Part shown: positions 8,372-14,201 of the stretch, one piece after another | How positions within the stretch are numbered: the stretch's first letter is position 1 | Layout of the letters: each line of letters starts with the position of its first letter | Origin: Deltaproteobacteria bacterium | GTDB taxonomy: Bacteria > Myxococcota_A > UBA796 > UBA9615 | Direction of reading: 5' to 3' | Assembly (NCBI GenBank): GCA_023954745.1 | Contig: JAGSHC010000023.1 | Coordinates: forward strand, 1 to 42,056 | Length of the DNA stretch: 42,056 nt | Made by a program: the position numbers and the translations under genes | Notes under the pieces: model-generated | Database searches by the model: none | The model's input: the letters and a program-made list of their open reading frames with translations, nothing else | Told to the model about the DNA's origin: nothing

Positions 8372-9028
8372 TCAGGGCTGAAGGGCGACCGCCAAGGTGA
8401 GGACGTCCACCGACGATGCTCCCGCCTCCCGCAGACTCCGCGCCGCCTCCTCGGCGGTCGCGCCCGTCGTGATGACGTCGTCGATGAGGAGCACGGTCCG
8501 GCCGGTGAGTGACGGAGCCTCTGGCGCCACCCAGAAAGCCTGGGCCAGGTTCTCCCGACGCTCAGCCTTCGGGAGGCCCACCTGCGCCGGCCGGTGCTCT
8601 CGATGCAGAGCAGCCACCCGAGGTGCGCCCAGCGCCTCAGCGACGGCCGCGGAAAGCAGCCAGGCATGGTCGAAGCCTCGCTCCACCTGGCGCGGACGAG
8701 AGATGGGCATCGGAACCACAAGGTCAGGCTCGAGATCGTGCGCCAGGGCCTTCTGGACCAACAGTTCCCCCAGGGGACGAGCCAGGGCCAGCTCGCGCTC
8801 GTACTTGAGGCGCTGAATCAGAAGGGAGAGGAGGCCATCGAACGCCGAGCAGGACAGCACCTGGGTGACGTCCGCCAGACGGCGGTGGGCAATGGGGAGC
8901 GGGGGGAACTCGGCGAGACATGCGTCGCAGAACCGATGGGCGTCGCCCGCGTGCACCCCCACGCCACAGGACGCGCAGGTCGGAGGAACGAGCAGGTCTC
9001 TGAGCGGCCCCAGGAGGCGGCCGCTCAT
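8372..9028 (-). CDS. ComF/GntX-type phosphoribosyltransferase family protein
   Basis: A 218-residue protein with an N-terminal zinc-finger-like cluster (PPTCASCGVGVHAGDAHRFC, followed by DAC) and a C-terminal phosphoribosyltransferase fold with the PRPP loop VLLIDDVITTGATAEEA. This is the ComFC/GntX arrangement. Family members bind phosphoribosyl compounds and, in competent bacteria, aid uptake or processing of single-stranded DNA. A role in transformation is not shown here, because no other competence gene is in the window. The ATG at 9028 overlaps the rlmH stop in an ATGA tetranucleotide, so the two are translationally coupled. The open frame reaches further upstream inside rlmH, but the conserved sequence starts here. 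Confidence 0.9.
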   Translation of the reverse strand: MSGRLLGPLRDLLVPPTCASCGVGVHAGDAHRFCDACLAEFPPLPIAHRRLADVTQVLSCSAFDGLLSLLIQRLKYERELALARPLGELLVQKALAHDLEPDLVVPMPISRPRQVERGFDHAWLLSAAVAEALGAPRVAALHREHRPAQVGLPKAERRENLAQAFWVAPEAPSLTGRTVLLIDDVITTGATAEEAARSLREAGASSVDVLTLAVALQP

Positions 9029-9498
9029 CGACCTGGAGTTCCGTGGTGGTACTTGCCTCCTTGCTGGATCGAGAGCGCGCGATACAGCTGCTCCAGGAGC
9101 AGCACGCGGGCCAGCTCGTGGGGGAGGGTCATGTCGGAGAGGCGCAGGCTGTGGCGGCACCGGGCGCGGACCGGATCGTCGAAGCCCCAGGGGCCACCGA
9201 GGACGAAGCAGAGCTCCCGGGTGTCGCGCTGAAGCCCCGACATCCACTTCGAGAGCTCGACCGAGGTCCGCCGGGTGCCGTGTTCGTCGAGGAGCACGGG
9301 GACGGCCGTGACCGGGATCTGAGCGAGCAGACGCTCACCCTCCACCTTCATCGCGCGCTTCGGGTCCTGGCCGCGAGCGTCCTTCACCTCGTTGACGGTG
9401 AAGGAGTTCATTCGCTTGATGCGTTTGGCATAGTCCGCACAGAGCGCCGTGGCGTGGGCGTTCTTCGTGCGCCCAACGGCGATGAGGGTGATGCGCAC
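9025..9498 (-). CDS. rlmH: 23S rRNA (pseudouridine-1915-N3)-methyltransferase RlmH
   Basis: RlmH is the small SPOUT methyltransferase that methylates pseudouridine 1915 in helix 69 of 23S rRNA on 70S ribosomes, using S-adenosylmethionine. The 157-residue product has family length. It starts V-R-I-T-L-I-A-V-G-R-T-K from a GTG at 9498, matching the conserved first strand. FVLGGPWGFDDPVR contains the G-G-P-x-G cofactor loop. LRLSDMTLPHELARVLLLEQ is the trefoil-knot signature, and the end reads QGGKYHH, like E. coli's HPYHR. The only start fitting the family N-terminus is GTG, preceded by GGGAAGGG. It lies 97 nt after rsfS, its usual partner in bacteria, and overlaps comF by 4 nt. Confidence 0.95.
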   Translation of the reverse strand: MRITLIAVGRTKNAHATALCADYAKRIKRMNSFTVNEVKDARGQDPKRAMKVEGERLLAQIPVTAVPVLLDEHGTRRTSVELSKWMSGLQRDTRELCFVLGGPWGFDDPVRARCRHSLRLSDMTLPHELARVLLLEQLYRALSIQQGGKYHHGTPGR

Positions 9499-9595
9499 GT
9501 CGCCCTTCCCCGTCGCGTAGGACGGCTCTCCGCCCTCCCAGGCGGCGGTTCCGCCGGGGTCGGCGGCACTCACCGCCCAGGGCGGCGTGTTCGAT

Positions 9596-10000
9596 CTAGC
9601 TCGAGGCCACGTACTCGGGCGGAACCGGAGGCTCCACGCCGGGGATTTCGACCTGAGCGGCATCAGACCAGAGGCCCTCGAGGTCGTAGCGGTGGCGCGC
9701 GTCGCCCTTGAACACGTGCAGGACCACGTCGCCAAAGTCCGCGAGGACCCAGTCGTGGTTGCCCCCACCGGCTCCCTCCACCGAGAGCGCCGGAGAACCC
9801 ATGGCCTTGCCGACACGGGCGCAATGGTCCGCGATGGCGTCGAGCTGAGGGGTCGAGTTGGCACTGACGATGAGGACGTAGTCCGCGTAGGAGACGAAGT
9901 CCTCCACGTGGATGAGCACGGGGTCCTCCGCCTGCTTGTCCAGCGCGGCTTCCGCGATGGTGAGCGCGATCTTCAGAGTGTCGATGTCTTCCGTGGCTAT
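9596..10000 (-). CDS. rsfS: Ribosomal silencing factor RsfS, apparent AUA start
   Basis: RsfS (Iojap/DUF143) binds ribosomal protein L14 and blocks subunit joining when nutrients are short. FVSYADYVLIVSANSTPQ is the family core, followed by IADHCARVGKAMG, then EGAGGGNHDWVLADFGDVV with the family's W-x-L-x-D-x-G-D-V pattern. The family's first helix is encoded upstream (TLKIALTIAEAALDKQAED), but no ATG, GTG or TTG lies in frame before it. The frame hits a TGA only 10 codons further up. ATA at 10000 sits 8 nt after GAGGAG and would give 134 residues beginning (M)ATEDIDTLK. Alternatives are CTG at 9976, or GTG at 9919 with GGAGG upstream, which would delete the first helix. Family certain; start uncertain. 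Confidence 0.92.
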   Translation of the reverse strand: MATEDIDTLKIALTIAEAALDKQAEDPVLIHVEDFVSYADYVLIVSANSTPQLDAIADHCARVGKAMGSPALSVEGAGGGNHDWVLADFGDVVLHVFKGDARHRYDLEGLWSDAAQVEIPGVEPPVPPEYVASS

Positions 10001-10014
10001 GGCTCCATCTCCTC

Positions 10015-10032
10015 GAGGGGCGTTTGCCCCTC
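10015..10032 (-). promoter_or_regulatory. Stem-loop directly upstream of the rsfS Shine-Dalgarno
   Basis: GAGGGGC, a 4-nt loop and GCCCCTC make a perfect 7-bp GC-rich hairpin. It ends 1 nt before the GAGGAG ribosome-binding site of rsfS. If transcription starts from the TATTGT box at 10039-10044, this hairpin forms the very 5' end of the mRNA. It could protect the 5' end or modulate access to the ribosome-binding site. The role is inferred. Confidence 0.5.
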
Positions 10033-10038
10033 ACCCGA

Positions 10039-10044
10039 ACAATA
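10039..10044 (-). promoter_or_regulatory. Putative -10 box (TATTGT) for rsfS-rlmH-comF
   Basis: In the 112-nt gap between the upstream lipoprotein stop and rsfS, the minus strand reads TATTGT. This fits the A2/T6 rule of sigma-70 -10 boxes. The first transcribed base would fall about at the hairpin at 10015-10032. The -35 region (GTGCAC at 16 nt) is poor, so this may be a weak internal promoter of the longer rplU-led operon. Confidence 0.35.
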
Positions 10045-10112
10045 GTCCATGTCTGGCTCTGTGCACGGGGCCTTCGGGGCCCGCCCCTGCACGGAGGTCG
10101 AGGGTCGGTGCA

Positions 10113-10961
10113 TCACCGCCCCCCGGTGGGAAGTCGAGTGCGGCGGACGAAGATCTGCTCTGGAGGCGGCGCCTCCACCGTCGGAGGGACCGCACTGAGC
10201 GAGCGGCGCTCCCGGTAGGTCACCATCACTTCGTCGGTCGGATCGCGGCCTCCGACGACCTCGCGGGCCACGAAACGGCCCTCGAGTTCGGCGAGAAGTC
10301 GGTTGCCGGTGGCGTCGTCCACATACACGGTCCCGGCCAGACGAATGGGCTTCGTAGCCAGGCCGAGGCGCTTGGCGGCGACGTCGGGGCTGAGGGGAGT
10401 CGCGGTGTCGAGGGCCGGCGGAGGGGCGAGCTCGATCTTCCAGACGGTGACCGGTCGGCCGTCGACGGTGTCGGCTCCGATGCGACGCCAACCGAGCTGC
10501 CGTGCGAACCCGCCCAACGCCTGATCCCAAAGCGACAGGGTGCGCAGCTGGATGATCGTGTTGCCGCCGGGCTCCCGGTTCTTTCGGTACAGCATGTCGT
10601 GGGCGCCAGCGCGGTAGGCGTCCTCCCCGACCCGAATCTCTCGCTGAAGCCGACCGCCGGAGATCTCCTCGAAGAGCGAGCGGTCGATGTCCGCCCACAC
10701 AAGCTTGCTGACGACCTCGCGAGAGGGCCACAAGCCGGCCTTGTCGCCCCGAATGTCGAGACTCGCGTCCCAGATGTGCGGCCCCAGAGCCCGCAGCGTT
10801 CCCGGAGACATGGCCGGAGGACCGGAGTCATAGGGCCTCGTCTCGTCCTCGGGCAGAGGGTCGAGACTCGGATCCTTGCTGCAACTGTCGAGACAGGAAG
10901 TGCAGAGGAGAGCGACGACGAGGAGGGCGTGCGCACCGCGGCGCAAGGCTCGACTGCTCAC
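10113..10961 (-). CDS. Uncharacterised lipoprotein coupled to obg
   Basis: A 282-residue secreted protein with a signal peptide (ALLVVALLCTSC) ending in a lipobox-like T-S-C, hence probably lipid-anchored. The mature part has two more early cysteines (LDSCSKDP) and an acidic, Pro-rich linker. A roughly 200-residue domain follows, with alternating beta-type segments (RPVTVWKIELAPPP, RLAGTVYVDDATGNRLL). The pattern recalls outer-membrane lipoprotein carrier or LolA/LppX-like beta sheets, but I cannot assign it. The GTG start overlaps the obg stop as GTGA, so it is translated from the same message as Obg. That link between a GTPase and an envelope lipoprotein is unusual. Function unknown. Confidence 0.8.
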   Translation of the reverse strand: MSSRALRRGAHALLVVALLCTSCLDSCSKDPSLDPLPEDETRPYDSGPPAMSPGTLRALGPHIWDASLDIRGDKAGLWPSREVVSKLVWADIDRSLFEEISGGRLQREIRVGEDAYRAGAHDMLYRKNREPGGNTIIQLRTLSLWDQALGGFARQLGWRRIGADTVDGRPVTVWKIELAPPPALDTATPLSPDVAAKRLGLATKPIRLAGTVYVDDATGNRLLAELEGRFVAREVVGGRDPTDEVMVTYRERRSLSAVPPTVEAPPPEQIFVRRTRLPTGGR

Positions 10962-12010
10962 GAGTCGTCGGACTCGGAACCGTCGGACTCGGCGTCCCGA
11001 GCCTTCTTCACGTGACTGGCCAGCTCGTACGTCAGCGGATCCAGTCCCGCGCCGGTGACCGAAGAGCCTACGAACACCGAATGTCCGGCGCCCTCGAAGG
11101 CCTCGCGCACCTCGTCGATCTTGGATTCCGAGACGAGATCGGCCTTGCTCAGGAAGATGACCTGAGGGCGGCGGGCCAGCGCGGGGTCGAAGCGCTCCAA
11201 TTCGGCGTTGATCGTAGCAAAACGCTTCATCGGGTCACCGTGCATGTCGTCCTCGAGAGGATCGAGGGACAGCAGGTGAAGGAGGAGCGCGCAGCGCTCG
11301 ACGTGGCGGAGGAACTGGTGGCCGAGGCCGACTCCCTCGGCCGCGCCCTCGACGAGGCCGGGGATGTCGGCCATCACGAAGCTGTCGTAGGTGCCCGGCA
11401 CCCGCACGACACCGAGAGAGGGCCGCAGCGTGGTGAAGGGGTAGGCGGCGATCTTCGGCTTGGCCTCGGAGAGGCGCGAGATGAGCGTGGACTTGCCGGC
11501 GTTGGGGAAGCCGAGCAGCCCCACGTCCGCCAGGAGCTTCAGCTCGAGAGTCAGCTCCCGGGACTCGCCCGGCAGTCCTTGCTGCGCGAAGTCGGGGGCT
11601 CGACGAGTGGACGTCTTGAACCGGGCATTGCCCATGCCGCCCTTGCCGCCCTTGAGGACGACCACGCGCATGTCGTGCTCGCTGAGGTCTGCGAGGACTT
11701 CGCCGGTGCGCAGGTCCTTGATGAGCGTGCCCACCGGGACGACAACGACCGCGTCCTCACCGCCTCGCCCAGTGCGAAGGGCAGACCCGCCAGGGGTGCC
11801 ATTCTTCGCCTTGACGTGCTGCTTGTAGCGGACGTGGGACAGCGTGTTCTTGCTGCGCGTCGCCACGAAGACGACGTCTCCGCCGCGACCGCCGTCACCA
11901 CCCCACGGTCCGCCGTTGGTGATGAACTTCTCCCTCCGGAACGCCACGAGGCCAGGGCCGCCTGCGCCCGAAGACGCTTCGATCCTGACCTCGTCGATAA
12001 ACCGGGACAT
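10958..12010 (-). CDS. obg: GTPase Obg/CgtA
   Basis: Obg is an essential GTPase in 50S ribosome assembly and stringent-response control. The 350-residue protein begins with the Obg fold (MSRFIDEVRIEASSGAGGPG, then FRREKF and the glycine-rich GGPWGGDGGRGGDV). The G domain follows: G1 GFPNAGKST, G3 DIPGLVEGA, G4 FLSKADL. The C-terminal OCT domain is absent; instead there is a short acidic Ser/Asp tail, as in E. coli. The start at 12010 is set by conservation. No clear Shine-Dalgarno precedes it, and the longer open frame would overlap rpmA. It is the third gene of the classic rplU-rpmA-obg cluster, and its stop overlaps the following lipoprotein gene by 4 nt. Confidence 0.97.
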   Translation of the reverse strand: MSRFIDEVRIEASSGAGGPGLVAFRREKFITNGGPWGGDGGRGGDVVFVATRSKNTLSHVRYKQHVKAKNGTPGGSALRTGRGGEDAVVVVPVGTLIKDLRTGEVLADLSEHDMRVVVLKGGKGGMGNARFKTSTRRAPDFAQQGLPGESRELTLELKLLADVGLLGFPNAGKSTLISRLSEAKPKIAAYPFTTLRPSLGVVRVPGTYDSFVMADIPGLVEGAAEGVGLGHQFLRHVERCALLLHLLSLDPLEDDMHGDPMKRFATINAELERFDPALARRPQVIFLSKADLVSESKIDEVREAFEGAGHSVFVGSSVTGAGLDPLTYELASHVKKARDAESDGSESDDS

Positions 12011-12054
12011 AGGAGACGCCGGTCTGGCCCCGAAGGGCCGGCGTGCCCGAAGCT

Positions 12055-12315
12055 CTAAGCTTCGGCGGTCACGACGCCGACAGTCTTGCGACCGTGCTTG
12101 TCGTGGCCGAACTTCACCTGTCCATCGGACAGAGCGAAGAGCGTGTAGTCCCGACCGCAACCAACGTTGGCGCCCGGGTGGAAGGTGGTGCCGCGCTGGC
12201 GCACGATGATCGTGCCTGCGTTGACCGACTGGCCATCTCCACGCTTGACGCCGAGGCGCCGACCGATGGAGTCGCGACCGTTACGGGAAGAACCCTGTCC
12301 CTTTTTGTGAGCCAT
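12055..12315 (-). CDS. rpmA: 50S ribosomal protein L27
   Basis: The 86-residue L27 sits near the peptidyl-transferase centre and its N-terminal arm contacts t[19 protein letters not shown] is the conserved N-terminal arm, directly exposed with no cleavable Firmicutes-type leader. [21 protein letters not shown] is interrupted by no indel, and [12 protein letters not shown] follows. Length is as usual. It starts 12 nt after rplU and precedes obg by 44 nt, the standard bacterial order. Confidence 0.98.
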   Translation of the reverse strand: MAHKKGQGSSRNGRDSIGRRLGVKRGDGQSVNAGTIIVRQRGTTFHPGANVGCGRDYTLFALSDGQVKFGHDKHGRKTVGVVTAEA

Positions 12316-12327
12316 CTGACTGCTCCC

Positions 12328-12639
12328 TCAGGCGTTGATCGAGTTGATGGTGAACTCGGTCAGCTTCGCGCGGAAGCCGTTCTTGGACTTGGAGTCCTTG
12401 CGACGGCGGCGCTTGAAGATGATGAGCTTCTCACCCTTGGTCTGGGCGGTGACGGTGGCCTCTACAGCGGCTCCGTCGAGGAAAGGCTTGCCAATCTTGA
12501 CGCCGTCGTCACCGCTGACGAGAAGCACGTCATTGATGTCGAGCGTGGTGCCCACGGGGGCGTCGAAGAAGTCGGCCTGGATGACATCACCCGCGGCGAC
12601 TTTGTACTGGCGGCCACCCACCTGAACGACTGCGTACAT
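12328..12639 (-). CDS. rplU: 50S ribosomal protein L21
   Basis: L21 is a 23S rRNA-binding protein of the large subunit. The start at 12639 gives MYAVVQVGGRQYKV and 103 residues, the usual family length, with GGAG 7 nt upstream. An in-frame ATG at 12651 would add MEFA but has a ribosome-binding site placed too close. KRRRRKDSKSKNGFR is the typical basic rRNA-binding loop. It is the first gene of a long minus-strand operon under a near-consensus promoter at 12702-12729. Confidence 0.97.
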   Translation of the reverse strand: MYAVVQVGGRQYKVAAGDVIQADFFDAPVGTTLDINDVLLVSGDDGVKIGKPFLDGAAVEATVTAQTKGEKLIIFKRRRRKDSKSKNGFRAKLTEFTINSINA

Positions 12640-12701
12640 TGCGAACTCCATGGCCTCTTCGGGCCCTCAAACTCACCCTACCCAGGGTCGAGCGGAGGCG
12701 G

Positions 12702-12729
12702 AGTATACGGACGGCCGGGGACTCGTCAA
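12702..12729 (-). promoter_or_regulatory. Sigma-70-type promoter of the rplU operon
   Basis: On the minus strand, TTGACG (12724-12729), a 16-nt spacer and TATACT (12702-12707) give the best promoter match in the window. The start of transcription should lie near 12695, about 55 nt before rplU. The leader holds a small hairpin (ACCCT, 4-nt loop, AGGGT at 12675-12688). I do not see the Firmicutes L21 leader structure. Confidence 0.75.
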
Positions 12730-12769
12730 GAACTGCGTCTCGCGTTTGTTCCCAGGCGACCGTAGTGCC

Positions 12770-14128
12770 TCACTGAACGTAGATTCCGAAGACCCCCAGG
12801 CACATCTCGTCGAGGGTCTCGTCACCCAGGACGACGTCCATGGGCTCCTCGAGGCCAGCCTCAGCCAACGCCTCGCGCACGAACGGGTTGTCCAGGGAGT
12901 TGTCGTAGGTGCACCGGAGGCGCAGTCCATCGCCCTCTTCGATGAGGGGCAGGGGGCCGGCCGAGGCGTCGTAGTCGTACCAACGCTGCCAGTTGAAGTC
13001 CCACTTCGGCGTGTGCACGAGGCAGACCTCGTCGCCGTTGGCCTTCAGCAGGTCGATCTTCATGTCTACGCCGACCCAGTGCATGTGGGTCCCCACTGCG
13101 AACACGGCGAGAGTCCCCAGACCATCGGTGTCGAGCTCGTCGAAGACGATCGTCTCCACGTGGCCCTTGGCGCCAGCGGGGATCACGAACTCGGGTTCCG
13201 AGCCCGAGTCGCCTTCGCCCGGCTGCAGCTCCGGCCCGCTGCTCTCGTTCCCCACCAGAGCGAGGAACGAGCGACGTCCCAGCGTCTGCTCCTCCCACCG
13301 GAGCTCGAGGCTCGTGGCGTCCGGCGGCTCGACCTCGCCGCTGGGGTGGTAGTGCACCTGGGCGACGATCCTCGAGCCACCCTGGACGAGCATCCCGGTT
13401 CCCTCGGGAGTGACCATTGGCATGGCGCCGGGCGCCCACGCAGCGATCAGCTCGGCGTCGTAGGGCGCGGGGTTCCCCGCACCGCAGTCGAAGGTCCCCC
13501 CGCCGGCCGCCGCCGCCTCGTCGATCGCCGCAGCGTCGTCGGCGTCGGAGCTGAAGACGAGCACGTGGTGCACGACGTTGTGGTTGTCGGGCTTCACCTG
13601 AAGACCGGTGAGCCACATGTTCTCGGTGGTCTCGGGGTCGAACACGATGCATCGGAACTGATCGGGCCCGCTGGCCGGCACGGTGTAGGAGCTCAGGGGC
13701 GGCAGGATCTTGTCGACGCGATCCAACTCGACGCTGCGCGGCGCCGGGAGCGGCGTCGCCGTCGCAGGATCCCCCTCCGGGGCCCCGGCGGTGGCCCAGG
13801 CACGGAAGGTGGCGATCTGCTCCTCCGTGAGGCGCGCGTCGTCCTTCCAAGGAAGCGGGGTCTCGCACTCGTCGGTGTCGTGAGCGGCCCATGGCGGCAT
13901 CGTGCGGGCCTCGACGGTGTCGGCGAGCCAACCCGCGATGTCCTTGCTGTCTTCGTAGGTGACCAGATCGAAGGGGGCGATCTTCCCGGGCGCGTGGCAG
14001 TTCTGGCAGTGCTCAGCGACCAGCGGCGCGACGTCCTGGTGCCAGGTCGGGGCGTTGGGGTCGACGGCGTCGCCCGACGGGCATCCGAGAAGCAAGGCGA
14101 GTGGCGTGAGAGCGATGAGTCGGCGCAT
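12770..14128 (-). CDS. Copper type II monooxygenase-like lipoprotein with N-terminal haem-c site
   Basis: A 452-residue exported protein. MRRLIALTPLALLLGC is a lipoprotein signal peptide. Just after it, EHCQNCHAPGKIAPFDL is a C-x-x-C-H haem-c attachment site in the style of planctomycete/myxobacterial cytochrome modules. The rest carries motifs of copper type II, ascorbate-dependent monooxygenases (PHM/DBM family): HNVVHHVLVF for the CuH site, VHYHPSG and GTHMHWVG for the CuM region, and DEMCLGVFGIY near the end. These enzymes hydroxylate C-H bonds with O2; the haem could deliver the electrons in place of ascorbate (inference). GGGGGAAA precedes the ATG. It is divergent from the phospholipase D gene, 73 nt between starts. 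Substrate unknown. Confidence 0.85.
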   Translation of the reverse strand: MRRLIALTPLALLLGCPSGDAVDPNAPTWHQDVAPLVAEHCQNCHAPGKIAPFDLVTYEDSKDIAGWLADTVEARTMPPWAAHDTDECETPLPWKDDARLTEEQIATFRAWATAGAPEGDPATATPLPAPRSVELDRVDKILPPLSSYTVPASGPDQFRCIVFDPETTENMWLTGLQVKPDNHNVVHHVLVFSSDADDAAAIDEAAAAGGGTFDCGAGNPAPYDAELIAAWAPGAMPMVTPEGTGMLVQGGSRIVAQVHYHPSGEVEPPDATSLELRWEEQTLGRRSFLALVGNESSGPELQPGEGDSGSEPEFVIPAGAKGHVETIVFDELDTDGLGTLAVFAVGTHMHWVGVDMKIDLLKANGDEVCLVHTPKWDFNWQRWYDYDASAGPLPLIEEGDGLRLRCTYDNSLDNPFVREALAEAGLEEPMDVVLGDETLDEMCLGVFGIYVQ

Positions 14129-14201
14129 GAGTTTCCCCCGGTTGTGAATTCGGCGGCGCGGACGCTACCAGGGGCGACCCCACACAGGGCAGGATGACTC
14201 T

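Noticed and set aside
12640-12701. L21 leader RNA upstream of rplU
   Set aside because: Only a 5-bp hairpin is visible; the known L21 leader is a larger Firmicutes structure.
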